A DNA stretch of 64,000 bases from Burkholderiales bacterium (GTDB lineage: Bacteria > Pseudomonadota > Gammaproteobacteria > Burkholderiales > JAEUOS01), in contig JAEUOS010000074.1 in the NCBI GenBank assembly GCA_016790695.1, positions 51,627 through 115,626 on the forward strand. Direction: 5' to 3'. Each line of letters starts with the position of its first letter. The first letter of the stretch is position 1. Shown here piece by piece: positions 8,904 to 16,768 of this stretch. Under the pieces are notes generated by a model, which saw nothing but the letters and a program-made list of their open reading frames with translations, did no database searches and had not been told where the DNA came from. The translations under genes and the position numbers were made by a program.

Positions 8904-8920
8904 TGTCGGAAAATATTACA
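8904..8920 (+). promoter_or_regulatory. Candidate upstream activator site for the PEP-CTERM gene
   Basis: An AT-rich island in GC-rich surroundings, with TGT and ACA ends around TGTCGGAAAATATTACA. It lies 63 bases before the candidate sigma-54 promoter, a sensible distance for an enhancer-binding activator. The symmetry is imperfect and the activator is not in the window. Confidence 0.3.
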
Positions 8921-8982
8921 AACGCTTGGCAACGCGCGGAGGGGTGTCGCGTAACTCATTGATTCCAAAAAAGTTCATGACG

Positions 8983-8998
8983 TTGGCGTTTTTTTTGC
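8983..8998 (+). promoter_or_regulatory. Candidate sigma-54 (-24/-12) promoter
   Basis: TTGGC at 8983-8987 and TTGC at 8995-8998 put the invariant GG (8985-8986) and GC (8997-8998) exactly 10 bases apart, as sigma-54 RNA polymerase requires. Nine of the 13 informative consensus positions agree; the core between is a T-run. The predicted start of transcription is near 9010, about 48 bases before the ATG of the PEP-CTERM gene. PEP-CTERM genes in betaproteobacteria are known to be linked to the PrsK/PrsR two-component system, PrsR being a sigma-54 activator, so the match fits biologically. Confidence 0.5.
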
Positions 8999-9057
8999 CT
9001 CTTCTCTTCGCGCAGGGGGCTGTTGCCTCGCAAAATCTGACAGCAGAAGGAAGCGGA

Positions 9058-9798
9058 ATGAAGTCGATCAAGGCATGTGCAGTTTTCGGGGCCATGGCGA
9101 TCATGGCGGCGTTGTCAGCAGCCCCGGTTGTTGCGGGGCCGGTATCCGGCCAGGGGACGTGGGAAACCACCCTGCAGGCGCGCGACCTGAATGGTGACAG
9201 CGTCACCGACGCGTTCTACGACACGGTACTCAACATCACCTGGCTGCGCGACGCCAACGTGAACGGCCGGATGAACTGGAACGACGCCGTTGCCTGGGCC
9301 AATGGACTCACACTCGGCGGCTACAGCGACTGGCGCCTGCCGACCATGGTCGACACCGGCGCGCCTGGGTGTGATGCCGGATACGACTGCTTCTACAACG
9401 TTCAGACCAAGACCGGCAGCACGGTATACAGCGAGATGGCGCACCTGTGGTACGTCACGCTGGGCAACCTGGCGTACTGCCCGCCCGGGGACCTGGCCTC
9501 TAACTGCGGTCCGCAGGCCGGATGGGGCCTGACCAACACGGGCGATTTCCAGAACATGCTGGGCGCCGAAACCGACGTCTACTGGTCCGGTCTGGCGTAC
9601 GCGCCGGATTCCACCGAGGCGTGGTACTTCCGTACCTACAACGGCCTTCAGGACAGTATCGGCAAGCGCTTTACGTTGTATGCGATGGCCGTGCACCCTG
9701 GCGATGTGGCCACACAGGTGCCCGAGCCGGAGTCGCTGGCGCTGGTGCTGGGCGGGTTGATGGCGGCTTGGGTGGTGCGTCGGCGGCGGCCACGTTGA
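9058..9798 (+). CDS. PEP-CTERM exported protein with DUF1566-like domain
   Basis: A 246-residue protein with a signal peptide (cleavage near VVAG, residues 20-25), a central DUF1566/Lcl-like region rich in Trp and Tyr (WRLPTM; NTGDFQNML; YWSG), and a C-terminal sorting tag: VPEPESLAL, a short hydrophobic helix and RRRRPR. PEP-CTERM tags are cut and anchored by exosortase, usually in exopolysaccharide-producing cells; no exosortase lies in this window. ATG at 9058 follows GAAGGAAGCG; upstream in-frame starts would add a second hydrophobic stretch and are less likely. Base composition is visibly lower in GC than its neighbours. It stands alone between decayed genes, typical of scattered exosortase cargo. 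Confidence 0.82.
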   Translation: MKSIKACAVFGAMAIMAALSAAPVVAGPVSGQGTWETTLQARDLNGDSVTDAFYDTVLNITWLRDANVNGRMNWNDAVAWANGLTLGGYSDWRLPTMVDTGAPGCDAGYDCFYNVQTKTGSTVYSEMAHLWYVTLGNLAYCPPGDLASNCGPQAGWGLTNTGDFQNMLGAETDVYWSGLAYAPDSTEAWYFRTYNGLQDSIGKRFTLYAMAVHPGDVATQVPEPESLALVLGGLMAAWVVRRRRPR

Positions 9799-9907
9799 GA
9801 CTTCGGCACGTCGAAGGCTTCGGACTTTGAGGGGCTGGGAGCGATAGCCCGCAGCGGATTCCACTGGTTGCGGGGAGCCGGCCCACACACTGTCTCGCCG
9901 CAATCAG

Positions 9908-10270
9908 TCAGCCAGCTCGCGTAAGACCGCGCCAGCCGATCACGCGCGCATCCGTCCGTTCGAAGTCGGCGTCGCCGCCGTAGATCAGCGCGCGCCGCGT
10001 CGCGTGGCCCATGTGGCGGTTCCCCGTGCGCAAGGGGGGCAGCCAGCCCGGCCGGGGGCTGCGCCCGGACTTGACCTCGACCAGTGTCAACCCGCCGTCC
10101 TGCTTCAGGACCAGGTCGATCCCGTTGCCGATGCTGTCACGTCAGAAGTGGACCGGCCGCGCATCGCCGCGGGCTGCGCGCCGCTTGAGCGCCTCGGCGA
10201 CGTCGCGCTGCGGACAGGCGCAGAAAGAAGCGCGGGAGGTCGCCGAGGTCATGCACCGCGGGCAGTTGCG
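9908..10270 (-). pseudogene. Decayed DUF4143-type ATPase, C-terminal remains
   Basis: The minus strand encodes a recognisable C-terminus of AAA proteins with a DUF4143/PD-(D/E)XK-like tail: GNGIDLVLKQDGG, TLVEVKSG, then LIYGGD and a final IGWRGL. The motif normally reads like FYWRD before this block; here the Trp position is TGA (10144-10142), so the frame is broken. A second piece, near 10265-10205, reads VHDLGDLPRFFLRL, resembling a part that lies far upstream in intact proteins, which implies an internal deletion. No start codon or Walker motifs remain. The rest of 9799-10350 shows nothing else recognisable. Confidence 0.6.
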
Positions 10271-10355
10271 CCCGTCGCGCGCAAGGCGCGACCGCGGGTG
10301 CGCGCCAGCCGCTTGTCGCGCCGCACGATTGACGCGCGGACCGCCGGGATGGTAC

Positions 10356-10387
10356 GTTTAAGAGAACGTTGTTTCGTTTAACGGAAC
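10356..10387 (+). promoter_or_regulatory. Double IclR-type operator, two direct repeats
   Basis: Two 12-base copies, GTTTAAGAGAAC (10356-10367) and GTTTAACGGAAC (10376-10387), start exactly 20 bases apart, close to two helical turns. Each is imperfectly palindromic (GTT...AAC), as is common for IclR-family sites, and the pair ends 38 bases before the IclR start codon. A hairpin (CCTGCC / GGCAGG, 10392-10408) lies between it and the ribosome site. Autoregulation by the adjacent gene is the simplest reading. Confidence 0.6.
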
Positions 10388-10425
10388 ATCGCCTGCCGTC
10401 GCGGCAGGCTCCGGAGGAGACACAG

Positions 10426-11232
10426 GTGACGTTGTCGGCAGTTCACGCCAGGAAGCGCCACGCCGCGCTCACCGAGCGCTCGCGCGAGACGGCGGACCTG
10501 ACGCTGCGCCTGCTCGAGTTCATGACGCTCGAACCCGCGCCGTGCGGCGTCACCGAGCTGTCGCAGCAGTTCGGCACGTCCAAGGCGACCATCCACCGCC
10601 ACCTGCGCACGCTCGCCAACCGCGAGTTCGTGCGCCAGGATCCGGCGACCCTGCGCTACGAGCCGGCGATCAAGCTGTTCCAGCTCGGCGAGCGCCTGCG
10701 CGAGCGCTTCGGCGTGCTCGGCGCGGCGCGCGAGGAGATGACGCGGCTGCGCGAGGCGACCGGCCAGGCGGTGACCCTGTCGACGCTGGCCGAAGGCCGC
10801 GTGGTGGTGCTCGAACTGGTCCAGGGCCACACCGCGGTCGAGTTCGGCATCCGCCCCGGGACCCAGATGTCGCTGCATGCAAGCGCGCACGGCAAGGTGG
10901 CGCTCGCGTTCGGCCCCGCGGCGCTGCTCGAGCGCTGCCTGCGCGGCAAGCTCGCCAGCACCGGGCCGGACGCGATCACCGACCCGGCGGAACTCAAGCG
11001 CCAGGTGGAGGCGATCCGCCAGCAGGGCTGGGCCACCGCGGCCAACGAGGTGCTGTTCGGCATGAACGCGCTGGCCGCGCCGGTGTTCGACCATCGCGGC
11101 GCGTTCGCCGGCGCGCTCGCCATCGTCGGCTCGACGCAGTTCATCGACGCCAGGCCGGCGGCGAAGCAGGTCGCCCTGGTGCGCGGCGCCGCCGCGCGCG
11201 TCTCGGCAACCCTGGGCTGGAGGCCCGAGTGA
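10426..11232 (+). CDS. IclR-family transcriptional regulator
   Basis: A 268-residue regulator with an N-terminal winged helix-turn-helix (recognition part SKATIHRHLRTL, near residue 55) and a C-terminal IclR effector-binding domain. IclR proteins bind small aromatic or carboxylic effectors. GTG at 10426 is preferred because GGAGGAG lies 7-8 bases upstream; an in-frame TTG at 10369 falls inside the operator repeats. Its stop overlaps the GTG of hyuA, so the regulator is translated with the catabolic genes it presumably controls. Confidence 0.9.
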   Translation: MTLSAVHARKRHAALTERSRETADLTLRLLEFMTLEPAPCGVTELSQQFGTSKATIHRHLRTLANREFVRQDPATLRYEPAIKLFQLGERLRERFGVLGAAREEMTRLREATGQAVTLSTLAEGRVVVLELVQGHTAVEFGIRPGTQMSLHASAHGKVALAFGPAALLERCLRGKLASTGPDAITDPAELKRQVEAIRQQGWATAANEVLFGMNALAAPVFDHRGAFAGALAIVGSTQFIDARPAAKQVALVRGAAARVSATLGWRPE

Positions 11233-13307
11233 AACCCGACTATTCGCTCGCCGTCGACATCGGCGGCACGTTCACCGACATCGTGCTGCGCGCCGGCGAC
11301 GGCCGCCTCGTCGTCGACAAGACCCTGACGACGCCGCGGAGCCTGCTCGACGGTTTCTTCACCGGCGTGCACGCGGTGCTGGCCAAGGCGGGCATCGGCC
11401 CGGCCGACGTCAACGGCGTGGTCGTGCACGCGACCACCGTGGTGACCAATGCGCTGATCGAGCGCAAGGGCGAGGTCACGGCGCTGCTGGTGACCGAGGG
11501 ATTCCGCGACGTGCTCGGCATCCGCAACGAGCACCGCTACGAGATGTACGACCCGCAGATCGAGTTCGCGCCGCCGCTGATCGACCGCGCGCTCACCTTC
11601 GGCGTGGCCGAGCGCACGCTGGCCGACGGCACCGTGCTCGAGGCGCCGGACGCCGCGGAAGTCGCGCAGATCGCGGCGCGACTCGGGGAGTCGGGCGTGC
11701 GCTCGGTCGCGGTGTGCCTGCTCAACAGCTACGCCAACCCCGCCAACGAGCGCGCGGTGGGCGCGGCACTCGCGGCGGCGGCACCCGCGCTGTTCGTCTC
11801 GCTCTCCTCGGAGGTGGCGCCGCAGATCCGCGAATACCCGCGCGCCTCGACGACGGCGATCAACGCCTACACCATGCCGGTGTCGCTGCCGTACCTGCGC
11901 GCGCTGGCCGCGCGCCTGGCGGCGGAGGGCTTCGCCAACGAGCCGCTGATCATGCTGTCGTCCGGCGGCATCATCGGCGCCGAAGTCGCGGGCCGCAACC
12001 CGGTGCGCATGATCGAAAGCGGCCCCGCGGCCGGCGCGCTGGCGGCCAGCCACTACGCGGGCCTGCTGGGCCTCGCGCGCCTGATGTCGTTTGACATGGG
12101 CGGGACGACCGCCAAGGCCTGCCTGATCGAGGACGGCAAGCCCCTGGTCACCGGCCTGTTCGAGGCCGACCGCAAGTACCGCTTCAAGGAAGGCAGCGGC
12201 ATGCCGGTGACGATTCCGTCGATCGACATGATCGAGATCGGCGCCGGCGGCGGCAGCATCGCCCATGTCGACGCGCTCGGCCTGCTCAAGGTCGGGCCCG
12301 AGTCCGCGGGGGCCGAGCCCGGTCCCGCGTGCTACGGGCGCGGCGGGCAGCGCCCGACCGTCACCGATGCCGACCTGGTGCTGGGCCTGCTCGACGCCGG
12401 CAACTTCCTCGGCGGCGAAATGCCGCTCGACAAGGCGGCGGCCGAGGCGGCGATCGGCCGCGTCGGCGCGCTGCTGGGCACCGGCGTCACCGAGACCGCG
12501 CGCGGCATCTACCGCATCGTCGCCGAGGCGATGGCGGCGGCGACGCGCGCCCACGCCACCGACCGCGGCGTCGACTACCGCGGCCTGCCGCTGTTCGCCT
12601 TCGGCGGCGCCGGCCCGGTGCACGCGTGCGAGGTCGCCTCGCTGCTGATGAGCACGGCCGTGATCTTCCCGCCGCAGGCGTCGGTGCTGTCGGCCTTCGG
12701 CACGCTGGTCACGCCGGTGCGCCTCGACCTGGTGCGCAGCGCGGTCGGGCTGCTCGACGAGATCGACTGGGAGCGCGCGGCGCGGCTCACGGCCGAGATG
12801 GCCGCGGAGGGCGCCGCGGCGCTCGGCAGCGCCGGCGTCGCGCGCGCCGACGTGCGCATGACCTTCGGCGCCGACCTGCGCTACTTCGGCCAGCAGAACG
12901 AGGTCGGCGTGAGCTTCGCCGCCGATCCGGTGGCCGCGCGCGACGCGCACGCGATCCGCGCGGCGTTCGAGCGCGCCTATCACGCGCAGTACGGCTTCAA
13001 TCCGTCGCACGTGCCGGTCGAGATCGTCAGCTGGCGCCTGACCGTGCGCGGGCCGCAGGTGCCGTTCCATCCGGCGCCGGTCGGCACCGGCGCGGCGCGC
13101 GCGCCGGCGCGGCGCCGCGCGGTGCACCTGTGGCAGGATGCGCAGCAGGTCGACGTGGTCCAGCGCGCCAGCCTCGCCGCCGGCGAGACGCTGGCGGGAC
13201 CGGCCATCATCGAGGAGCGCGAGACCACCATCGTCATCCCGCCGGGATGGCGCGCGACGGTCGACGCGTTCGGCTGCGTGGTCGCGACCCTGGAGAAACC
13301 CGCATGA
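11229..13307 (+). CDS. hyuA: Hydantoinase/oxoprolinase A subunit
   Basis: A 692-residue protein, the normal length for HyuA, with the N-terminal ATP-binding signature DIGGTFTD (residues 9-16) and the second phosphate-binding block FDMGGTTAK near residue 290. HyuA/HyuB-type enzymes open cyclic amides such as hydantoins or 5-oxoproline with ATP; relatives include acetone and acetophenone carboxylases. GTG at 11229 overlaps the IclR stop, and the stop overlaps hyuB. The exact substrate cannot be told from this family, but the adjoining Liv transporter suggests an imported amide or acid. Confidence 0.88.
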   Translation: MKPDYSLAVDIGGTFTDIVLRAGDGRLVVDKTLTTPRSLLDGFFTGVHAVLAKAGIGPADVNGVVVHATTVVTNALIERKGEVTALLVTEGFRDVLGIRNEHRYEMYDPQIEFAPPLIDRALTFGVAERTLADGTVLEAPDAAEVAQIAARLGESGVRSVAVCLLNSYANPANERAVGAALAAAAPALFVSLSSEVAPQIREYPRASTTAINAYTMPVSLPYLRALAARLAAEGFANEPLIMLSSGGIIGAEVAGRNPVRMIESGPAAGALAASHYAGLLGLARLMSFDMGGTTAKACLIEDGKPLVTGLFEADRKYRFKEGSGMPVTIPSIDMIEIGAGGGSIAHVDALGLLKVGPESAGAEPGPACYGRGGQRPTVTDADLVLGLLDAGNFLGGEMPLDKAAAEAAIGRVGALLGTGVTETARGIYRIVAEAMAAATRAHATDRGVDYRGLPLFAFGGAGPVHACEVASLLMSTAVIFPPQASVLSAFGTLVTPVRLDLVRSAVGLLDEIDWERAARLTAEMAAEGAAALGSAGVARADVRMTFGADLRYFGQQNEVGVSFAADPVAARDAHAIRAAFERAYHAQYGFNPSHVPVEIVSWRLTVRGPQVPFHPAPVGTGAARAPARRRAVHLWQDAQQVDVVQRASLAAGETLAGPAIIEERETTIVIPPGWRATVDAFGCVVATLEKPA

Positions 13308-14869
13308 GCAGGAAACTCGACGGCATCGAGCTCGAAATCCTCTGGTCCAACCTGATCGGCATCGTCAGCGAGCAGGCCAAGGCGCTGCAGCGCATCGCGT
13401 TCTCGCCGATCGTGCGCGAGGCCGGCGACCTGGCGTCGGCGCTGTTCGACGCGCGCGGGCGCATGGTCGCGCAGGCCAACACCGGCACGCCGGGGCACAT
13501 CAACTCGCTCGCCGCCGCCGGCGGCCACCTGCACCGGCTGTTCAGCGGCAGGCTCGTGCCGGGCGACGTGGTCATCACCAACGACCCGTGGCTGTCGGCC
13601 GGGCACTTCTTCGACATCACGCTGCTGACGCCGATCTTCCGCGACGAGCGCCTGATCGGCTACGTCGGCTCGACCATCCACCACACCGACATCGGCGGCT
13701 ACGGCATCGGCGCCGGGGCGCGCGACGTGCACGAGGAAGGGTTGTGGATCCCGCCGCTCAAGTTCTTCGAGGCCGGCGTGCCGAACGCGACCCTGCACGA
13801 CATCATCCGCCGCAACGTGCGCACCCCCGACCATGTCTTCGGCGACCTGGCCGCGCAGGTGTCCTCCGGCGCGGCCGGCGGCGAGCGCCTGAACGCCATG
13901 TGCGCGCGCTACGGCCTGCCCGACATCGAGGCGCTCGCTGACGAGATCATCCGCCGCTCGGAGCAGGCGACGCGCGCGGCGATCCGCAAGCTCCGGCCCG
14001 GCACCTACCACGGCGAGACCAGTTTCGACGTGCCGGGCGGCGAGATCGTCACCCTGAAGAGCGCGGTGACGATCGACGCCGACCGCGGCGAGGTCGCGAT
14101 CGACTTCGCCGGCAGCTCGGGCGCCAGCGCCGCCGGCATCAACGTGGTGATGAACTACACCCACGCCTACTCGACCTTCGCGATCCGGTCCTGCCTCAAT
14201 CCCGACCTGCCCAACAACCACGGCTCGCTCGCACCGATCGTGGTGACGGCGCCCGAAGGCTCGATCGTCAACTGCGCGTACCCGGTGCCGGTCAACGCGC
14301 GCCATGTGGTCGGCATGTACGTGCCGATGCCGATCCTGAAGGCGCTCTACCACGTCATGCCCGAGCGCGTGCTCGCCGAGGGCGCCGGCGCGGTGTGGAC
14401 CATGCAGATCCAGGGCAGGCGCGCCGACGGCAGCCCCTTCACCTCGTCGATGTTCAATTATTCGGGCGGCATGGGCGCGCGCCTGGCCAAGCCCGGACCG
14501 TCGGCGACCTGCTATCCCACCGGCGTGGCGGCGGTGCCGGTCGAGATCCTCGAGGCGGCGATGCCGATCGTGTTCGACCGCAAGGAACTGCGTCCCGGCT
14601 CGGGCGGCGCCGGACGCAGCCCCGGCGGCGACGGCCAGGTGATCGCGTTCCACATGCGCACCGATTCGCCCTGGCTGCTCAACGCGGTGCCGAGCCGGCT
14701 CGGTGCCGGGCCCGAGGGCCTCGGCGGCGGCATGCCCGGCGCCGGCGGCCACTTCCGCGTCAACGGCCGCGACGTCTCCGAGGCGCGCAAGCTCACCCTT
14801 GCGCCGGACGACGTCGTCGTGCTCGAAACCCCGGGCGGCGGCGGCTACGGGCCGCCGGCCGCGTCCTGA
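13304..14869 (+). CDS. hyuB: Hydantoinase/oxoprolinase B subunit
   Basis: A 521-residue protein matching HyuB in length and pattern: N-terminal ELEILWSNL, the HINS motif near residue 65 (GTPGHINSL), and a glycine-rich C-terminal part ending GGGGYGPP. It is the partner of HyuA in an ATP-dependent ring-opening or carboxylase-type complex. ATG at 13304 overlaps the hyuA stop by four bases (ATGA), implying coupled translation and a stoichiometric complex in the cytoplasm. Confidence 0.88.
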   Translation: MSRKLDGIELEILWSNLIGIVSEQAKALQRIAFSPIVREAGDLASALFDARGRMVAQANTGTPGHINSLAAAGGHLHRLFSGRLVPGDVVITNDPWLSAGHFFDITLLTPIFRDERLIGYVGSTIHHTDIGGYGIGAGARDVHEEGLWIPPLKFFEAGVPNATLHDIIRRNVRTPDHVFGDLAAQVSSGAAGGERLNAMCARYGLPDIEALADEIIRRSEQATRAAIRKLRPGTYHGETSFDVPGGEIVTLKSAVTIDADRGEVAIDFAGSSGASAAGINVVMNYTHAYSTFAIRSCLNPDLPNNHGSLAPIVVTAPEGSIVNCAYPVPVNARHVVGMYVPMPILKALYHVMPERVLAEGAGAVWTMQIQGRRADGSPFTSSMFNYSGGMGARLAKPGPSATCYPTGVAAVPVEILEAAMPIVFDRKELRPGSGGAGRSPGGDGQVIAFHMRTDSPWLLNAVPSRLGAGPEGLGGGMPGAGGHFRVNGRDVSEARKLTLAPDDVVVLETPGGGGYGPPAAS

Positions 14870-14908
14870 GCCTTTCCCGCAGCAGAATCCAACCACAGGA
14901 GACAAGCC

Positions 14909-16042
14909 ATGCACAGAGTGTTCACGGCCGCCGCGCTGGCAGCGGCGCTCGGCACGATCGCCGGTCCCGCGCAGGCGCAGACCTACAAGATCGGCATCGC
15001 CGCCGGCCTCACCGGCTATGCCGCCACCGTCGACCGCGCCTGGACCGACGGCGTGCGCCTGGCGGTCGAGGCGGTCAACGCGCGCGGCGGGGTCAACGGC
15101 CGGCGCCTCGAGGTCGTCGTCGAGGACAACCGCTCCGAGCCGCAGGAGGCGGTCACCGTCTACCGCAAGATGATGTCCTCCGACAAGGTCGACGCGTTCC
15201 TGTCCGGCTGCGTCTCCGCCGGCAACCTCGCCGCGGCCGGCATGGTCGCGCGCGCGCAGATCCCGATGGTGCTGTGCTCGATCCTGCCGCAGAACGAGGA
15301 GCACGTGAAGTGGGCGTTCTCGACCCTGCCGCCGGCGCGCTTCGAGGTCGAGAAGCGCTTCGAGTACCTGAAGGAGAACACCCAGATCCGCCGCGTCGGC
15401 GTGCTGCACGACCCGACGCCCTACGCCAACCTGCAGAAGGGCGTCGCCGAGAAGAGCGCGGCCGCCTACGGGCTGACCCTGGTCGGGGTCGACCAGTACA
15501 AGCAGGACGACGCCGACCTGTCGGTCCAGATCGGCAAGATGAATGCCGCCGGCGCCGGCGCGATCCTCAAGATCGGCCTCGGCGGCACCACGCTCACCGC
15601 GGCGAAGAACATCAAGCAGCTCGGCCTGTCGACGCAGATGCTGACCTCGATCGAGGACCTCGCGGTGTTCCGCCCGGTGGCCGACGTCCTCGGCGACAAG
15701 TTCTTCTTCGTCGCCGCGCCCTCGCAGGTGGTCGACGCCCTGCCCGAGGGCCCGCTCAGGAAGGCGATCAGCGACTTCCTCGGTCCCTGGAAGGCGCGGC
15801 ACGGCGAGCGCGATCCGAACTGGGCCGGCCGCGGCTGGGATGCGGTGATGATCACGGTGGCGGCGATCCAGAAGGCCAATTCGTTCGACGGGCCGAAGGT
15901 GCGCGACGCGATCGAGACCATCTCCGGCTTCCAGGGCACCACCGGGATCTACAACTTCTCGGCGGCGAATCACCAGGGCATCACCGTCAACCCGTTCGTG
16001 CTCGCCACCATCCAGGGCGGGCGCGTGCGCGTGGTCAAGTAG
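14909..16042 (+). CDS. Liv-type periplasmic substrate-binding protein
   Basis: A 377-residue periplasmic binding protein with a signal peptide cleaved after AQA near residue 23 and the type I fold of LivK/amide-binding proteins (opening YKIGIAAGLTG). It captures the ligand for the ABC transporter in the next four genes. GGAGA precedes the ATG at good spacing. Because the system follows hyuAB, the ligand is more likely an amide or carboxylate than a branched-chain amino acid; this is inference. Confidence 0.88.
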   Translation: MHRVFTAAALAAALGTIAGPAQAQTYKIGIAAGLTGYAATVDRAWTDGVRLAVEAVNARGGVNGRRLEVVVEDNRSEPQEAVTVYRKMMSSDKVDAFLSGCVSAGNLAAAGMVARAQIPMVLCSILPQNEEHVKWAFSTLPPARFEVEKRFEYLKENTQIRRVGVLHDPTPYANLQKGVAEKSAAAYGLTLVGVDQYKQDDADLSVQIGKMNAAGAGAILKIGLGGTTLTAAKNIKQLGLSTQMLTSIEDLAVFRPVADVLGDKFFFVAAPSQVVDALPEGPLRKAISDFLGPWKARHGERDPNWAGRGWDAVMITVAAIQKANSFDGPKVRDAIETISGFQGTTGIYNFSAANHQGITVNPFVLATIQGGRVRVVK

Positions 16043-16045
16043 CGT

Positions 16046-16768
16046 GTGACCGCGATGGCGCCGGTGCTGTCGGTCGAGGGGCTGTCGGCGCGCTACGGCA
16101 GCGTCGAGGCCCTGCACCCGGCCGACCTCGCGCTCGGGCACGGCGAGCTCGTCGCCGTGCTCGGGCCGAACGGCGCCGGCAAGTCGACGCTGCTGCGCGC
16201 GATCATGGGCCTCACCCCCGGCAGCGGGCGGGTGCGCTTCGAGGGCACCGAGCTGCCGCGCGACGACCCGCGCGCCGTGACCATGCGCGGCGTGGTGCTG
16301 GTGCCCGAGGGGCGCGGCATCTTCGGCCCGATGACGGTGCGCGAGAACCTCGACCTCGGCGCCTACCTGCTGCCCGGGCGCGGCGGCGAGTTCGCCGCGC
16401 GCCTCGAGCAGGTGTTCGCGCTGTTCCCGCGGCTCAAGGACCGCCAGTCGCAGCTGGCGGGGTCGCTCTCCGGCGGCGAGCAGCAGATGCTGGCGATCGG
16501 GCGCGCCCTGATGGCGGCGCCGCGCCTGCTGCTGCTCGACGAGCCGTCGCTGGGCCTCGCGCCGCGCCTGGCGGCGGAGATCCTCGAGACCCTCGGCCGG
16601 CTCAACCGCGCCGGTCTCGCCATCCTGCTGGTGGAGCAGCGCGCGCCGCTGGCGCTGAAGCTCGCGCGCCGCGCCTACCTGCTCGCGGTCGGGCGCATCG
16701 TCGCCGAAGTCACGCCGGACCAGATCGCCTCGCCCCATGACCTCGCCCGCTACTACTTCGCCGCCTAG
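16046..16768 (+). CDS. livF: Liv-type ABC transporter ATPase (LivF)
   Basis: A 240-residue ATPase with Walker A GPNGAGKST at residues 40-48, signature LSGGEQQM and Walker B LLLDEPSLGLAP. The LivF subtype is recognised by its size and by MPEGRGIF-like wording (here VPEGRGIFG). GTG at 16046 lies three bases after the binding-protein stop; ATG at 16055 is an alternative. Its end overlaps livM by 32 bases, an unusually long overlap within the operon. Confidence 0.9.
   Translation: MTAMAPVLSVEGLSARYGSVEALHPADLALGHGELVAVLGPNGAGKSTLLRAIMGLTPGSGRVRFEGTELPRDDPRAVTMRGVVLVPEGRGIFGPMTVRENLDLGAYLLPGRGGEFAARLEQVFALFPRLKDRQSQLAGSLSGGEQQMLAIGRALMAAPRLLLLDEPSLGLAPRLAAEILETLGRLNRAGLAILLVEQRAPLALKLARRAYLLAVGRIVAEVTPDQIASPHDLARYYFAA

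Noticed and set aside
8609..8962. 117-codon frame in the gene-poor interval
   Set aside because: No ribosome site, no similarity recognised, and it runs over the candidate activator site; better read as noncoding.
9058..9798. Upstream start at 8926 for the PEP-CTERM protein
   Set aside because: It would begin upstream of the candidate sigma-54 promoter and put a second hydrophobic segment before the signal peptide; ATG at 9058 has a better ribosome site.
10369..10425. TTG at 10369 as the IclR start
   Set aside because: It lies within the operator repeats and lacks a ribosome site; GTG at 10426 follows GGAGGAG.
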